Shown here: in pieces, positions 9,085 to 21,806 of the stretch
Layout: each line of letters starts with the position of its first letter
How positions within the stretch are numbered: position 1 is the stretch's first letter
Origin: an uncultured Pelagibacteraceae bacterium
Lineage (GTDB): Bacteria > Pseudomonadota > Alphaproteobacteria > Pelagibacterales > Pelagibacteraceae
DNA: 64,000 bases
Direction of reading: 5' to 3'
Assembly (NCBI GenBank): GCA_902571425.1
Contig: CACGBZ010000001.1
Location: 62,001 to 126,000, forward strand
The notes under the pieces: generated by a model
The model's input: the letters and a program-made list of their open reading frames with translations, nothing else
What the model was told of the DNA's origin: nothing
Database searches by the model: none
Translations under genes and position numbers: made by a program

Positions 9085-10488
9085 ATGTCTACAACACTAT
9101 ACGATAAAATTTGGAACGATCATCTAGTTGATCAACAAGATGATGGCACATCTTTACTTTTTGTAGATAGACATTTAATTCATGAGGTGACAAGTCCCCA
9201 AGCTTTTGAAGGATTAAGAAATTCTAACAGAAAAGTTAGACACCCAAATTTAACTTTAGCGGTTGCAGATCATAACGTTCCAACAACTGACAGATCAAAA
9301 GGTATCTCAGATGAGGAATCAAAAATTCAAGTAGATACATTAGAGTCAAATTGTAAAGAATTTGGAGTTCAGTTATTTGGAATGGAAGATAAAAGACAAG
9401 GTATTGTTCACATCATAGGACCCGAACAAGGGTTTACTCAGCCAGGTACAGTTATTGTTTGTGGAGACAGTCATACTGCAACACATGGGGCATTTGGTGC
9501 TTTAGCTTTTGGAATAGGAACCTCAGAAGTTGAACATGTTTTAGCAACCCAAACACTAGTTCAGAAGAGAGCTAAAAATTTTAGAATTAATGTTAATGGC
9601 GAACTTCCTGTGGGAGTTACTTCTAAAGATGTAATACTTCAAATAATTGGAAAAATAGGTACAGCAGGTGGAACAGGATCGGTTGTAGAATATGCTGGAG
9701 ATTTAATCAGATCTTTAAGTGTTGAGCAAAGAATGACTATTTGCAATATGACAATTGAAGGTGGTGCAAGAGCAGGATTAATTGCACCAGATGAAAAAAT
9801 TTTTGAATATTTAAAAGGCAAACCAATGTCTCCAAAAGGTGAAAATTGGGACAAAGCTTTGAAATATTGGGAAACTTTAAAAACAGACGCTGATGCTAGT
9901 TTTGATAAAGAAATTAGCCTTAATGCAAATGAAATTTTACCCATGATTACATGGGGCACGTCACCACAAGATGTAATAACAATTGATGGAAAAGTTCCAA
10001 ATCCAAATAATGAGACCGATGAAGATAAAAAAAATTCAATTGAAAGAGCTTTAAAGTATATGGGTTTGAAACCTGACATGGCAGCCACAGATATAAAAGT
10101 AGATAAAGTATTTATTGGTAGTTGTACTAATGGCAGAATTGAAGATTTAAGAGAAGCAGCAAAAATCTTAAAAGATAAAAAAGTATCATCGCATGTTAAT
10201 GCTATAGTAGTTCCAGGCTCAGGCTTAGTTAAAGAACAAGCAGAGCAAGAAGGACTAGATAAAATTTTTGTTAGCTCAGGGTTTGAATGGAGAGAACCAG
10301 GTTGTTCTATGTGCTTAGCGATGAATGCTGATAAATTAAAGCCAGAAGAAAGATGTGCCTCTACATCAAATAGAAATTTTGAGGGAAGACAAGGTAGAGG
10401 TGGTAGAACCCATCTAGTTAGTCCAGGAATGGCCGCAGCAGCTGCAATTTCAGGTAATTTAGATGATGTCAGAAAGTATCAAAATTAA
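9085..10488 (+). CDS. leuC: 3-isopropylmalate dehydratase large subunit
   Basis: [57 protein letters not shown]. Confidence 0.95.
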   Translation: MSTTLYDKIWNDHLVDQQDDGTSLLFVDRHLIHEVTSPQAFEGLRNSNRKVRHPNLTLAVADHNVPTTDRSKGISDEESKIQVDTLESNCKEFGVQLFGMEDKRQGIVHIIGPEQGFTQPGTVIVCGDSHTATHGAFGALAFGIGTSEVEHVLATQTLVQKRAKNFRINVNGELPVGVTSKDVILQIIGKIGTAGGTGSVVEYAGDLIRSLSVEQRMTICNMTIEGGARAGLIAPDEKIFEYLKGKPMSPKGENWDKALKYWETLKTDADASFDKEISLNANEILPMITWGTSPQDVITIDGKVPNPNNETDEDKKNSIERALKYMGLKPDMAATDIKVDKVFIGSCTNGRIEDLREAAKILKDKKVSSHVNAIVVPGSGLVKEQAEQEGLDKIFVSSGFEWREPGCSMCLAMNADKLKPEERCASTSNRNFEGRQGRGGRTHLVSPGMAAAAAISGNLDDVRKYQN

Positions 10489-11094
10489 ATGCAAAAATTT
10501 AATAAATTAAAAAGTATCCCAGCTTATTTACCAATTGTAAATATTGATACAGACATGATAATTCCTAAACAGTTTTTAAAAACTATCAAAAGAACCGGTC
10601 TTGGAAAAAATTTATTTTTTGAAATGAGATATGATGATCAAGGCAAAGAAATAAATGATTTTGTATTAAATAAAGATCCATTTAATCAATCTAAAATTTT
10701 AATTGCTGGAAAAAACTTTGGATGTGGTTCATCAAGAGAACATGCTCCTTGGGCTTTATTAGATTTTGGAATTACTTGTGTAATAAGTTCAAGTTATGCA
10801 GATATTTTTTTTAGCAATTGTTTTAAAAACGGAATTTTACCTATAATCCTTGAAGAAGAAAAAATAAAAGAGCTATCCGAATACGCAAATAGACAAGAAG
10901 AAATTTCTATTGATTTGAATGAAGAAAAAATAGTTTATGGAAACAATGAGCTAAAATTTGAAGTTGATCCGTTTAAGAAAAAATGTTTGTTAGAAGGGCT
11001 TGATGATATCGCTTTATCACTAAAAAAATCAGAAAAAATAGAAAAGTTTGAAACAAATTTAAAAAACGAAAAACCTTGGATATTTAATGATTAA
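10489..11094 (+). CDS. leuD: 3-isopropylmalate dehydratase small subunit
   Basis: [39 protein letters not shown]. Confidence 0.95.
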   Translation: MQKFNKLKSIPAYLPIVNIDTDMIIPKQFLKTIKRTGLGKNLFFEMRYDDQGKEINDFVLNKDPFNQSKILIAGKNFGCGSSREHAPWALLDFGITCVISSSYADIFFSNCFKNGILPIILEEEKIKELSEYANRQEEISIDLNEEKIVYGNNELKFEVDPFKKKCLLEGLDDIALSLKKSEKIEKFETNLKNEKPWIFND

Positions 11095-12193
11095 AGTAAA
11101 AAAAAGAAAAATACTTTTACTACCTGGTGATGGTATTGGTCCGGAGGTAATAACTGAGGTAAAAAAAATCATTAGCTGGTTTAATGATAAAAAATCTTTA
11201 GATTTTGAAATAGATCAGGAGCTAGTTGGTGGTTGTTCTTATGATAAACACGGTACCCCAATTACTGATGAGGTTTTTTATAAAGCACTAGAAAGTGAAG
11301 TAATTATGCTTGGAGCAGTTGGTGGTCCTACATGGGATAATCTAGAATTTTCCAAAAAACCAGAAAGAGCATTGTTAAAACTTAGAAAAGAATTAAAACT
11401 TTTTGCAAATTTAAGGCCAGCAATTTGTTTTAAACAATTAGTCGATGCTTCAACCCTAAAGCCCGAGGTAGTTTCAGGACTAGATATAATGATAGTAAGA
11501 GAATTAACAGGGGGTATATATTTTGGTGAACCTAGAGGAATTAAGCCAATTGAAAATGGAGAGAGAAAAGGAATTAATACACACACTTATACGACTAGCG
11601 AAATTACTAGAGTAGCTAGGATCGCTTTTGATTTAGCTAGAAAAAGATCAAATAAGGTTACTTCGTGTGAAAAATCAAATGTGATGGAAGCAGGACAATT
11701 GTGGAAAGAAGAAGTCCAAGAACTTCAAGAAAAAGAATACAAAGATGTAGAATTAAGTCATATGTTAGCAGACAATTGTGCTATGCAGCTTTTAAGAAAC
11801 CCAAAACAATTTGATGTAATTGTTACAGATAATTTGTTTGGAGATATGTTGTCAGACCAAGCTTCAATGTTAACGGGATCTTTAGGTCTTTTACCATCAG
11901 CATCTTTAGGTGCAAAAAATAAAGATGGTGAGATGAGAGCGATGTATGAACCTATACACGGTTCAGCTCCAGATATAGCTGGTCAAGGGATAGCAAATCC
12001 AATTGCTTCTATTTTAAGCTTTGCTATGGCACTGAGGTATTCTTTAGATCTTGATAAAGAAGCAGATATTTTAGAAAAAGCAGTCCAAGATGTTTTAAAT
12101 GATGGGTTAAGAACTAAAGATATAATGTCAGAAGGCATGAAAGAGACTTCGACTTCAGCAATGGGTGATGCGATAATTTCAAAATTGCAATAA
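11087..12193 (+). CDS. leuB: 3-isopropylmalate dehydrogenase
   Basis: [53 protein letters not shown]. Confidence 0.95.
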   Translation: MIKVKKRKILLLPGDGIGPEVITEVKKIISWFNDKKSLDFEIDQELVGGCSYDKHGTPITDEVFYKALESEVIMLGAVGGPTWDNLEFSKKPERALLKLRKELKLFANLRPAICFKQLVDASTLKPEVVSGLDIMIVRELTGGIYFGEPRGIKPIENGERKGINTHTYTTSEITRVARIAFDLARKRSNKVTSCEKSNVMEAGQLWKEEVQELQEKEYKDVELSHMLADNCAMQLLRNPKQFDVIVTDNLFGDMLSDQASMLTGSLGLLPSASLGAKNKDGEMRAMYEPIHGSAPDIAGQGIANPIASILSFAMALRYSLDLDKEADILEKAVQDVLNDGLRTKDIMSEGMKETSTSAMGDAIISKLQ

Positions 12194-12219
12194 AACTAGA
12201 ATTATTCTAAGCTTTAAAT

Positions 12220-13983
12220 ATGCCAAGTTATACAGCACCAGTAAAAGATATGATGTTTCTCTTTGAAAAATTAAGAGACAATAAAAATTATAATGAGCTT
12301 GAAAAATATAATGAGGTGAGTTCAGACCTTGTCAAAGATATTTTAGAAGAAGCAGCTAAAATAAATCAAAATTTAATTTTACCCCTTGCTAAAGCAGGTG
12401 ATGAAAATCCAGCAATTTTAGAAAATGGTGTTGTCAGAACTCCACCGGGTTACAAAGAGGCATATCAGAAATACATCGAAGATGGTTGGACATCATTGTC
12501 TTGTGACCCTAAATATGGAGGCCAAGGAATGCCAAAAACAGTGAGTGCATTTTTTGATGAAATGCTTTCCTCAGCCAGCTTGTCATTTAAATTATATAGC
12601 GAACTTAGTATTGGTGCCTATAATTGTATTAATCATCATGCTTCAGATGAAATAAAAAATAAATATTTGCCAAAGATCGTCGAGGGCAAATGGAGTGGCA
12701 CTATGTGTTTAACAGAACCAGTTTGTGGTACAGACTTAGGTTTGTTAAAAACCAAAGCCGTCAAACAATCTGATGACACCTATAAAATTAGTGGTCAAAA
12801 GATTTTTATAACTTCTGGTGATCACGACTTAACTGAAAATATTATTCATTTAGTTTTAGCAAGATCAAGCGATTCTCCTGCAGGCACTAAAGGAATTAGT
12901 TTATTTTTAGTTCCAAAATTTATTGTAAATAAAGATGGTAGTGTTGGTCAAAGAAATGGAATTTCAACAGGATCTATTGAAAGCAAAATGGGAATTAAGG
13001 GTTCTGCAACATGTGTTTTAAATTTTGATGAAGCAACAGGGTATATGATTGGTAACAAAGACAAAGGTCTTAGCGCTATGTTTACTATGATGAACCTTGA
13101 GAGAATAGTGGTAGGTATTCAAGGCTTAGGAATTTCTGAAATTGCTTATCAAAACTCACTTGCATATGCAAAAGAAAGAAAGCAAGGAAAAACAAATAAT
13201 TCAAAATTTACAAATGGAGCAGATTTTATTATTGAACATGCGGATATTAGAAGATCTTTACTTAATATGAAGTCAATCATTGAAGGTGAAAGAGCTTTAT
13301 GTTTTTGGTTATCACAACAAACTGAGGTAAGTCTTTATCATCCAGATGAAAAAATTAAACAAGAAGCTTTGGATTATGTTTCATTGATGACACCAGTTGT
13401 TAAATCATTATTTACAGATTTAGCTATGGAAATTACGAATGATGCGATGCAAATACATGGTGGATATGGTTATACTAAAGACCAAGGAATAGAGCAGTTA
13501 TATAGAGATAATCGTATTACTCCAATTTACGAAGGTACAAATTCTGTTCAGGCAGCAGATTTAGTATTCAGGAAATTATTTAATAAAAATGGTGATGTTA
13601 TCAATAAGTTTTTAGACATGGTTAAATCTGAATGTGATAGTAAGAATGAAAAAGCAAAAACATTTTCAAAAGAATTAAATCATTATTTAGATATTTTGTC
13701 TAAGTTTACAGACTGGATTAAGGATAAACATAAAATCGAAAAAGACGATGTTAGTGCTGCAGCAAATGATTATTTGAGAAGCCTAGGTTATGTTTCTATT
13801 GCTTACGCGTGGATTAAAATTTTAGATGTAAGTTTTAATGATTTTGAAAAAAATAAAGAATTTTATAGTGATAAAATAAATACAGCAAAATTTTATTTCG
13901 ATAAGGTATTGCCTAGAGCTGAATATCATTACAAATCTGCAATTTCTGGAAGCTCTAACATAATGAATTTTAAGTTTAATTAA
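12220..13983 (+). CDS. dmdC: acyl-CoA dehydrogenase, candidate methylmercaptopropionyl-CoA dehydrogenase (DmdC-like)
   Basis: 587 aa long-form ACAD with MCLTEPVCGTDLG and IHGGYGYTKDQGIEQLYRD; adjacent to dmdB-like and dmdA genes. Confidence 0.75.
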   Translation: MPSYTAPVKDMMFLFEKLRDNKNYNELEKYNEVSSDLVKDILEEAAKINQNLILPLAKAGDENPAILENGVVRTPPGYKEAYQKYIEDGWTSLSCDPKYGGQGMPKTVSAFFDEMLSSASLSFKLYSELSIGAYNCINHHASDEIKNKYLPKIVEGKWSGTMCLTEPVCGTDLGLLKTKAVKQSDDTYKISGQKIFITSGDHDLTENIIHLVLARSSDSPAGTKGISLFLVPKFIVNKDGSVGQRNGISTGSIESKMGIKGSATCVLNFDEATGYMIGNKDKGLSAMFTMMNLERIVVGIQGLGISEIAYQNSLAYAKERKQGKTNNSKFTNGADFIIEHADIRRSLLNMKSIIEGERALCFWLSQQTEVSLYHPDEKIKQEALDYVSLMTPVVKSLFTDLAMEITNDAMQIHGGYGYTKDQGIEQLYRDNRITPIYEGTNSVQAADLVFRKLFNKNGDVINKFLDMVKSECDSKNEKAKTFSKELNHYLDILSKFTDWIKDKHKIEKDDVSAAANDYLRSLGYVSIAYAWIKILDVSFNDFEKNKEFYSDKINTAKFYFDKVLPRAEYHYKSAISGSSNIMNFKFN

Positions 13984-13985
13984 CA

Positions 13986-15602
13986 ATGAATCATTACGAG
14001 AAAAATTTAGATAAAAATAAAGCAAACTACGTCCCACTTACTCCATTAACGTTTCTTAAAAGAGCGAGGGAAATTTATCCAAATTATGAAGCTATAATTT
14101 ATGAAGATAGGAAATATACTTGGAATGAAGTCTATAAAAGAGCAGTAAAATTTGCAAGTGCACTGTCAAAAATTGGAATTAAAAAAGGAGATACTGTTTC
14201 ATTCTTAGCCTTTAATACACCAGAGATTTTCGAAGGACATTACTCAGTGCCTATGGCAGGTGCAGTATTAAATACAATTAATATAAGATTAGATGCAAAT
14301 ACAATTTCATATATTTTAGATCACAGTGGTGCAAAAGTGCTAGTAGTTGATAGACAATTACATGGAGAAGTAAAGAAAGCATTAAAAACTTTGAATAAAA
14401 AAATTACAATAATTGATATAGATGATAAAAATGCTGATCAATCGAAATTAGAAAAAATTGGTGATTTAGAATATGAAAGTTTTTTAAATACAGGTGATGA
14501 AAATTTCGATTGGCAAATGCCAGAGGATGAATGGCAAGCAATATCGCTAAGTTATACTTCAGGTACTACAGGAAATCCCAAAGGTGTAGTTTATCATCAT
14601 AGAGGCGCGTATTTAATGTCTACAGGAAGTTCGGTAGCTTGGAATATGCCAAATAGATTAAACTTTTTAACAGTTGTTCCAATGTTTCATTGTAACGGTT
14701 GGTGCTATCCATGGACAGTTCCGATGTTAAATGGAAGGACAATTTGTTTAAGAAATATTGATATTAAAGAAATTTTTGAATTAATTGAAAAATATGAAGT
14801 AACCCATTTTGGTGGTGCACCAATTGTATTAAATATGATTACCGGAGCACCGGAAAGTGACAAAAAAAAATTAAAGCAAAAGGTTTATGTTTTAACAGCT
14901 GGAGCACCTCCACCAAGTATAATTTTCAAAAAAATGAGAGCATTAGGTTTTGAAGTTATGCATGTTTATGGTTTAACTGAAACTTATGGACATGTTACCC
15001 AGTGTGCTTGGAATGATGAGTGGAACAATTTTGATGAGGAAAAACAAAATGAAATTAAAGCTAGGCAAGGTGTGAGATATCCAAATACTGAGGGTGTAGT
15101 TGTACTGGATCCAGAAACGATGAAAGAAGTTCCTAAAGATGGAAAAACAATCGGTGAAATTATGATTAGAGGAAATGTCGTAATGAAAGGTTATTTTAAG
15201 GACAAAGAAGCTACTGATAAAGCTATGAAGGATGGATGGTTTCATAGTGGTGATTTAGCCGTCATGCATCCTGATGGTTATGTAAAAATACAGGATAGAT
15301 CAAAAGATATAATTATCTCTGGAGGAGAAAATATTTCATCAATTGAAATTGAAAACACACTTTCAAAACACCCATCGGTTTCTATTGCAGCGGTTGTCGC
15401 TAAACCAGACGAAAAATGGGGAGAAGTTCCTTGTGCATTTATTGAAATGATTAAAGATAAACCAGTATCAGAAAAAGAATTAATTGATTTTTGTAAAGAA
15501 ACTTTAGCAGGATTTAAAGTACCCAAGAAAGTTGTCTTCTGTGAATTGCCAAAAACTTCTACGGGAAAAATACAAAAATTTGAATTAAGAAAACAAGTTT
15601 AG
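13986..15602 (+). CDS. dmdB: acyl-CoA synthetase, candidate methylmercaptopropionate-CoA ligase (DmdB-like)
   Basis: AMP-binding motifs LSYTSGTTGNPKGVVYHHRG, VYGLTETYGHV, DGWFHSGDLAV; clustered with dmdA. Confidence 0.75.
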   Translation: MNHYEKNLDKNKANYVPLTPLTFLKRAREIYPNYEAIIYEDRKYTWNEVYKRAVKFASALSKIGIKKGDTVSFLAFNTPEIFEGHYSVPMAGAVLNTINIRLDANTISYILDHSGAKVLVVDRQLHGEVKKALKTLNKKITIIDIDDKNADQSKLEKIGDLEYESFLNTGDENFDWQMPEDEWQAISLSYTSGTTGNPKGVVYHHRGAYLMSTGSSVAWNMPNRLNFLTVVPMFHCNGWCYPWTVPMLNGRTICLRNIDIKEIFELIEKYEVTHFGGAPIVLNMITGAPESDKKKLKQKVYVLTAGAPPPSIIFKKMRALGFEVMHVYGLTETYGHVTQCAWNDEWNNFDEEKQNEIKARQGVRYPNTEGVVVLDPETMKEVPKDGKTIGEIMIRGNVVMKGYFKDKEATDKAMKDGWFHSGDLAVMHPDGYVKIQDRSKDIIISGGENISSIEIENTLSKHPSVSIAAVVAKPDEKWGEVPCAFIEMIKDKPVSEKELIDFCKETLAGFKVPKKVVFCELPKTSTGKIQKFELRKQV

Positions 15603-15609
15603 GTAATTA

Positions 15610-16386
15610 TTGAATTTTCAATTGGAAAATAAAAATGTTTATGCGTCTGATGCAGGACAGGGCATAGATCAAAAAAAAGAAACAATAGTTTTTCTTCACG
15701 GAAGTGGTCTTTCACATATTGTTTGGTCTCTCACAGAACAGTTTTTTTCAAATAATAATTTTAACGTATTATCTATTGATTTACCTGGCCATGGTAATTC
15801 CGACGGTCCTTGCTTAGATAGTATTGAAAAAATAGCCGATTGGTTGGAACTAGTTTTTAACAAACTAAATTTAAATAATTTAATTTTAGTTGGTCATTCT
15901 CAAGGTTGTTTGGAGATACTTGAATATGCTCATAAATATAAAAATAGGTTAAAAAAATTAGTTTTTGTTGGGGGATCAAATAAAATGCCAGTTCATCCAG
16001 ATTTAATTGATCTGGCAAAAAACGGAGACTCTGATGCCGTTAAATTAATGATGAAGTGGGGTTATGAAGGTTCAAAAAGATTTATTGGAGGGAACCCAGT
16101 AGAAAAAATAATACAATCACCTAGGGATATAAGAGATATACTGGCAGTAGACCTTGTTGCATGTAACAATTACAAAAGCGGTTCTGAAGCAGCTAAATTA
16201 ATAGAATTCCCATCGATGTTTATTTTTGGTTCTCTAGATAAGATGGTAAATCTAGAATCTGGAAAAAAATTTGCTAGTCTAATTAATAATTCATCTACAC
16301 ATGTAATCGAAGGTTGTGGCCATATGATTATGATTGAAAAAGCATTTGAAATGAGAGACAAGGTTTTAGAATTTTTAAAAAAATGA
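15610..16386 (+). CDS. alpha/beta hydrolase inside the DMSP demethylation cluster (TTG start)
   Basis: [20 protein letters not shown] nucleophile elbow, GCGHMIMIE catalytic His region; 4-nt ATGA overlap with dmdA. Confidence 0.85.
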   Translation: MNFQLENKNVYASDAGQGIDQKKETIVFLHGSGLSHIVWSLTEQFFSNNNFNVLSIDLPGHGNSDGPCLDSIEKIADWLELVFNKLNLNNLILVGHSQGCLEILEYAHKYKNRLKKLVFVGGSNKMPVHPDLIDLAKNGDSDAVKLMMKWGYEGSKRFIGGNPVEKIIQSPRDIRDILAVDLVACNNYKSGSEAAKLIEFPSMFIFGSLDKMVNLESGKKFASLINNSSTHVIEGCGHMIMIEKAFEMRDKVLEFLKK

Positions 16387-17492
16387 AAAATTTTTTAATT
16401 GCAAAATCAAGAAGACTTAGAGGTACACCATATACTTCTCGAATTGAAGAACAGGGTGTTACAGCTTATACAATATATAATCATATGTTGCTTCCAGCTG
16501 CTTTTGGTTCAATTGAAGAATCTTATCATCATTTAAAAGAGTATGTTCAAATTTGGGATGTGGCAGCCGAAAGACAGGTAGAAATTTCAGGAAAAGATTC
16601 TGCAAAATTAGTTCAGCTGATGACTTGTAGAGATTTATCAAAATCTAAAGATGGAAGATGTTATTATTGTCCAATTATAGATAACAATGCTGGTTTAATA
16701 AATGATCCAGTTATTTTAAGAATAAATGAGAACAAATGGTGGATTTCTATTGCTGATACTGACGTAATATTATTTGCAAAAGGATTGGCAATTGGGAATG
16801 AATTTGATGTTGAAATTATAGAGCCTAGAGTTGATATCATGGCCGTACAAGGTCCAAAATCTTTTAAATTGATGGAAAAAGTTTTTGGAGAAAAGATTAC
16901 AAAATTGAAATTTTTTGGTTTTGATTATTTTGATTTTGGTGGCGCAAAACATCTTATTGCACAATCTGGATGGTCTAAACAAGGAGGTTATGAAGTATAT
17001 GTTCAAAATACAGAAGCAGGCTTAAAACTGTATGATCATTTATTTGAAATTGGAAAAGAATTTAATGTTAAACCAGGATGTCCTAATTTGATTGAACGAA
17101 TAGAAAGTGGACTGTTATCTCATGGTAATGATATGGATAATGGAGATAATCCTTATGAATGTGGTTTCGATAAATATATCAACATAGATAGTGATGTTGT
17201 CTTTTTAGGAAAAGAAAAACTTAAGACAATTAAATCTGAAGGAATAAATAAAAAATTAATGGGAGTTAAATTTGATATAGAGAAAATAAGCTTAACAGGA
17301 TCTTTAGATCTTACTGATAATCAGAACAACATCGTAGGAGAATTACGGTCAGCATGCTATTCACCACATTTTAAAAAAGTGATTGGTATTGCTATGATAA
17401 AAAAATCACATTGGAATGTAGACCAGAAGGTAAAAGCAAGCATAAATGGTGATATTTGCAGTGGTAAAGTTTGCGATTTACCTTTTATTTAG
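16383..17492 (+). CDS. dmdA: dimethylsulfoniopropionate demethylase DmdA (GcvT-like fold)
   Basis: 369 aa; [60 protein letters not shown]...[23 protein letters not shown]...[21 protein letters not shown]...VCDLPFI closely resembles the Pelagibacter DmdA as I remember it. Confidence 0.92.
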   Translation: MKNFLIAKSRRLRGTPYTSRIEEQGVTAYTIYNHMLLPAAFGSIEESYHHLKEYVQIWDVAAERQVEISGKDSAKLVQLMTCRDLSKSKDGRCYYCPIIDNNAGLINDPVILRINENKWWISIADTDVILFAKGLAIGNEFDVEIIEPRVDIMAVQGPKSFKLMEKVFGEKITKLKFFGFDYFDFGGAKHLIAQSGWSKQGGYEVYVQNTEAGLKLYDHLFEIGKEFNVKPGCPNLIERIESGLLSHGNDMDNGDNPYECGFDKYINIDSDVVFLGKEKLKTIKSEGINKKLMGVKFDIEKISLTGSLDLTDNQNNIVGELRSACYSPHFKKVIGIAMIKKSHWNVDQKVKASINGDICSGKVCDLPFI

Positions 17493-17507
17493 TATAACAG
17501 CTTTAAA

Positions 17508-18503
17508 ATGAACATAGCTATAGTAGGTGCAACAGGAAATGTTGGTAGAAAAACTCTTGAAGTATTTGATAAAAAAAACTTCAAGTTTGATGATCTATAT
17601 TTAGTTGCCTCAGAAAAAAGTGCAGGAAAAAAAATCTCTTTTAGAGATAAAGAGTATGTTATTGAAAATTTAGAAAAATATGATTTTTCAAAAGCAGATA
17701 TAACTTTTTTTTCAGCTGGAGGAAAAATTGCTGAAAAATATGCAGAAAAAGCTGCGAAGCACACAATTGTAATTGATAATTCGAGTTTTTTTAGAATGGA
17801 TCCAGATGTTCCACTGATCGTCCCACAAGTGAATGCAGCTGAAATTAAAAATATGAAAAAAAATATTATTGCAAATCCAAATTGTTCTACAGCACAACTT
17901 GTTATAGCACTAAAACCACTACATGATTTATTCAAAATTAAAAGAGTTGTAGTTTCGACTTACCAATCCGTTTCAGGTGGTGGCAAAAGTCCAATGGACG
18001 AATTAATAGATCAAACTAAACAATATTTAGATGGAAAAAAAATAGAGTCAAAAAATTTTACTAAACAAATCGCCTTTAATGTTATTCCACATATCGATGT
18101 TTTTGCTGATAATGGATACACAAAAGAAGAATTAAAAATGACAAATGAAACAAAAAAAATATTAGATGATTCAATAGAACTTACAGCTACATGTGTAAGA
18201 ATTCCTGTTTTAGTTTCTCATTCAGAGTCTGTTAATATAGAATTTGAAAAACCATATACTTTAGAAAAAGTGAGAGATGTTTTAAGTAAAGCAGATGGTT
18301 GTGAGGTTATTGATAAAAGAGAAAATGGAGGTTATAGCACACCATTTGAAGCCGCTGGCAGTGATGAAACATATATATCTAGAATTAGAGAAGACAAAAC
18401 TAAAAATAATTCATTAAATTTGTGGATTGTATCAGATAACCTACTTAGAGGTGCTGCACTTAATTCTGTTGAAATTGCTGAAACAATTATTAACTCAAAA
18501 TAA
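17508..18503 (+). CDS. asd: aspartate-semialdehyde dehydrogenase
   Basis: IVGATGNVGRKTLEV, NPNCSTAQLVIALKPL, VVSTYQSVSGGGKSPMDEL. Confidence 0.95.
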   Translation: MNIAIVGATGNVGRKTLEVFDKKNFKFDDLYLVASEKSAGKKISFRDKEYVIENLEKYDFSKADITFFSAGGKIAEKYAEKAAKHTIVIDNSSFFRMDPDVPLIVPQVNAAEIKNMKKNIIANPNCSTAQLVIALKPLHDLFKIKRVVVSTYQSVSGGGKSPMDELIDQTKQYLDGKKIESKNFTKQIAFNVIPHIDVFADNGYTKEELKMTNETKKILDDSIELTATCVRIPVLVSHSESVNIEFEKPYTLEKVRDVLSKADGCEVIDKRENGGYSTPFEAAGSDETYISRIREDKTKNNSLNLWIVSDNLLRGAALNSVEIAETIINSK

Positions 18504-18506
18504 AAT

Positions 18507-18887
18507 ATGGAAGACAGACCTTTATCACCACACATACAGATTTATAAATGGCATATTTCTTCATTAGTATCTATTTCACATAGAATTACAGGAATAATAA
18601 ATTTTTTTGCGATCACATTAATTTGTATTTGGTTTACATTAATGCTTCTAGGAGAAAGTAATTATCAAATTATTAAAATTTTTTTAGAAACTTTTTTAGG
18701 TAAGTTTATTTTAATTGGAATAACATGGTCATTTAGTTTTCAAATGTTAAGCGAAGTAAGACACTTGATTATGGATTTAGGTTATGGATTTGAATTACAA
18801 ACAACAAAAATTACAGGTTTGTTAGTTATTTTTGGTTCGATTGTTTTAACTATCTTAATTTATTTTATTGGCAGAGGATTAATATAA
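18507..18887 (+). CDS. sdhC: succinate dehydrogenase cytochrome b556 subunit
   Basis: RPLSPHIQIYKWHISSLVSISHRITG, RHLIMDLGYGFE; followed by sdhD, sdhA and sdhB. Confidence 0.95.
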   Translation: MEDRPLSPHIQIYKWHISSLVSISHRITGIINFFAITLICIWFTLMLLGESNYQIIKIFLETFLGKFILIGITWSFSFQMLSEVRHLIMDLGYGFELQTTKITGLLVIFGSIVLTILIYFIGRGLI

Positions 18888-19216
18888 TGCTTCCAGTAAC
18901 AAAAAAATGGTTATTCTTAAAAATTAGTTCCGCAATTTTATTACCTTTAATGTTTTGGTTTATTATAAATTTAGTGAATATCTATGACAAAAGTTATTTA
19001 GAAATAGTAAATTTTTTGACAACATATCCATCTAAATTCTTAATCGGGTTATTTTTAATTATTGCTTATTTTTTTTCAGCTTTGACTATAAGTGAGGTTT
19101 TTGAAGACTATATTAACGATAAAAAAACCAAAAATGCCGCAAACAAAGTCCTAAATTTTTTTGCTATAACAATCCCAGTAATTACAATAATTGTAATTTT
19201 TAACTTAAATACATGA
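18887..19216 (+). CDS. sdhD: succinate dehydrogenase membrane anchor subunit (by position and TM content)
   Basis: 109-aa three-TM protein between sdhC and sdh[14 protein letters not shown] matches SdhD-type C-terminal loops. Confidence 0.85.
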   Translation: MLPVTKKWLFLKISSAILLPLMFWFIINLVNIYDKSYLEIVNFLTTYPSKFLIGLFLIIAYFFSALTISEVFEDYINDKKTKNAANKVLNFFAITIPVITIIVIFNLNT

Positions 19217-20988
19217 AAGCATATAATATTATAGACCATGAGTATGATGTTGTTGTACTTGGTGCAGGCGGATCAGGTTTAAGAGCCGCAGTAGGGCTTA
19301 GCGAAGCTGGCTTAAAAACAGCTTGTATCTCAAAAGTATTTCCTACAAGAAGTCATACATCAGCAGCACAAGGCGGAATATCAGCAGCACTAGGAAACAT
19401 GGGAGAAGATGACTGGAGATGGCACATGTATGACACTGTCAAAGGTGCAGATTGGTTAGGTGATCAAGATAGTATTGAATATCTTTGTAAAGAAGCACCT
19501 AAAGCAGTTTTAGAATTAGAGAAATATGGAGTTCCATTTAGTAGAACTGAAGAGGGAAAAATTTATCAAAGACCATTTGGTGGAATGACAAAAAATTATG
19601 GAAATGGAATAGTACAAAGAACTTGTGCAGCAGCTGATAGAACGGGACATGCTATTTTACACACACTATATGGACAAGCGTTAAAACATAATACAGAATT
19701 TTTTATAGAATATTTTGCGTTGGATTTGTTGATGAAGAATGGAGAATGCAAAGGTCTAATAGCTTGGAATTTGAATGATGGAACCATTCACAGATTTAGA
19801 GCTCATACGGTAATTATTGCTACAGGTGGTTATGGAAAAGTTTATTACTCAGCAACATCAGCACATACTTGCACTGGTGATGGTAATGCAATGGTTTTAA
19901 GAGCTGGATTACCACTTCAGGATATGGAGTTTGTTCAATTTCATCCAACAGGAATTTATGGCCACGGTACTTTAATAACAGAAGGTGCGCGAGGAGAAGG
20001 GGGCTATCTTACAAATTCTAAAGGTGAAAGATTTATGGAAAGATATGCTCCAAATGCAAAAGATTTAGCATCAAGAGATGTTGTTAGCAGATCTATGTCT
20101 ATAGAGATTAATGAGGGAAGAGGTGTTGGAAAAGATCAAGATCATGTTCATTTGAACTTAAGTCACTTAGATAAAGAGATTATTGAAAGCAGGCTTCCTG
20201 GAATTACTGATGCAGCAAGATTATTTGCAAATGTAGATGTAACTAAAGAACCAATTCCAGTTGTACCAACAGTTCATTATAATATGGGTGGTATTCCAAC
20301 AAACTATAAAGCAGAAGTATTAACTGTAAATGGTTCAGAAAAAACTGTTCCAGGTTTAATGGCTATAGGGGAGGCAGCATGTGTTTCTGTTCATGGAGCA
20401 AATAGACTTGGTTCTAATTCTTTAATTGACCTAGTGGTATTTGGAAGAGCAGCAGCTAAAAGAGCAGCTGAATTAGTTAAGCCAGGAACACCTCATGAAG
20501 AAATTCCTGAGTCAGAAACACAAAAATGTTTAGATAGATTTGATAAACTTAGAAATGCACAAGGAAATAATAGTACTGCAGAACTTAGACTTTCAATGCA
20601 AAAAACGATGCAGTCCAAATGTGCAGTTTTTAGAACAGAAAAAAATCTTAAAGAAGGTGTTGATGAGATTAAAAAAACCTATGATGGTATGGACTCAATT
20701 TCAGTTAAAGATAGGTCTCTAGTATTTAATACTGATTTAGTTGAAACATTGGAATTTGACAATTTAATAAGACAAGCAGTAACTACTGTAGAATCTGCAT
20801 ATCATAGAAAAGAGAGCAGAGGTGCGCACGCGAGAGATGATTATCCAAAAAGAGATGACACAAAGTTTATGCAACATACTCTTGCTTGGTGTGATGGAAA
20901 AAATACAAAGATTAGTTACAGAGCAGTACACAAATCAACTTTAACAAATGATGTTCAATATTTTCCGCCACAAGAGCGAGTGTATTAA
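19213..20988 (+). CDS. sdhA: succinate dehydrogenase flavoprotein subunit
   Basis: [54 protein letters not shown]. Confidence 0.97.
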   Translation: MKAYNIIDHEYDVVVLGAGGSGLRAAVGLSEAGLKTACISKVFPTRSHTSAAQGGISAALGNMGEDDWRWHMYDTVKGADWLGDQDSIEYLCKEAPKAVLELEKYGVPFSRTEEGKIYQRPFGGMTKNYGNGIVQRTCAAADRTGHAILHTLYGQALKHNTEFFIEYFALDLLMKNGECKGLIAWNLNDGTIHRFRAHTVIIATGGYGKVYYSATSAHTCTGDGNAMVLRAGLPLQDMEFVQFHPTGIYGHGTLITEGARGEGGYLTNSKGERFMERYAPNAKDLASRDVVSRSMSIEINEGRGVGKDQDHVHLNLSHLDKEIIESRLPGITDAARLFANVDVTKEPIPVVPTVHYNMGGIPTNYKAEVLTVNGSEKTVPGLMAIGEAACVSVHGANRLGSNSLIDLVVFGRAAAKRAAELVKPGTPHEEIPESETQKCLDRFDKLRNAQGNNSTAELRLSMQKTMQSKCAVFRTEKNLKEGVDEIKKTYDGMDSISVKDRSLVFNTDLVETLEFDNLIRQAVTTVESAYHRKESRGAHARDDYPKRDDTKFMQHTLAWCDGKNTKISYRAVHKSTLTNDVQYFPPQERVY

Positions 20989-21767
20989 TGGTTCAGATAA
21001 ACTTACCTAAAAATTCTGAGGTTAAAAAAGGTAAATATTTTAAGGACAAAACTGGATCTAAAAATTTAAGAAAGATTAATATTTATAGATGGGATCCATC
21101 GACAGAAGAAAATCCTAGAATTGATACATATGAAGTAGACATGGATAATTGTCCATCTAAAGTGCTGGATATTCTAAATAAAATTAAAAATGAAATTGAT
21201 CCGACGATAGCCTATAGACGATCTTGTGCTCATGGTGTTTGTGGTTCTTGTGCTATGAATATGGGAGGAAAAAATGGACTAGCTTGCACAACTCCTCATG
21301 CAGAGATAGATGGTGACATCGATATTTATCCTTTACCTCATTTAAAAGTTAAAAGAGATTTGATCGGCGATTTAGATGGCTTATATAAACAATATCAATC
21401 TATTGAACCTTGGTTAAAAAATAACTCAACAAAACAGAAAACAGAAATTTATCAGTCTAAAGAAGATAGAGCAAAACTTGATGGTGCTTACGAATGTATT
21501 ATGTGTGCTTGCTGTTCTACATCTTGTCCAAGTTATTGGTGGAATGGAGATAAATATTTAGGTCCAGCAGTACTGTTGCAGGCTTATAGATGGATTATTG
21601 ATAGTAGAGATGAAGAGAGAAAAGCAAGATTAAAAAAAGTTTCTGATGAATTAAAATTATATAGATGTCATACAATATTAAATTGCACAAATGCATGTCC
21701 GAAGGGCTTGAATCCAGCAAAAGCTATTGCTGAAATAAAAAAAATGTTAGCAACAGCTAATGTTTAA
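20988..21767 (+). CDS. sdhB: succinate dehydrogenase iron-sulfur subunit
   Basis: [41 protein letters not shown]. Confidence 0.97.
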   Translation: MVQINLPKNSEVKKGKYFKDKTGSKNLRKINIYRWDPSTEENPRIDTYEVDMDNCPSKVLDILNKIKNEIDPTIAYRRSCAHGVCGSCAMNMGGKNGLACTTPHAEIDGDIDIYPLPHLKVKRDLIGDLDGLYKQYQSIEPWLKNNSTKQKTEIYQSKEDRAKLDGAYECIMCACCSTSCPSYWWNGDKYLGPAVLLQAYRWIIDSRDEERKARLKKVSDELKLYRCHTILNCTNACPKGLNPAKAIAEIKKMLATANV

Positions 21768-21806
21768 ATAGACTATTCTATATTTTTGATCTAAAACACC
21801 GTATTC

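Noticed and set aside
21768-21785. ATAGA-CTAT-TCTAT followed by T-rich sequence after sdhB (possible terminator)
   Set aside because: Only a 5-bp A/T-rich stem; too weak to call.
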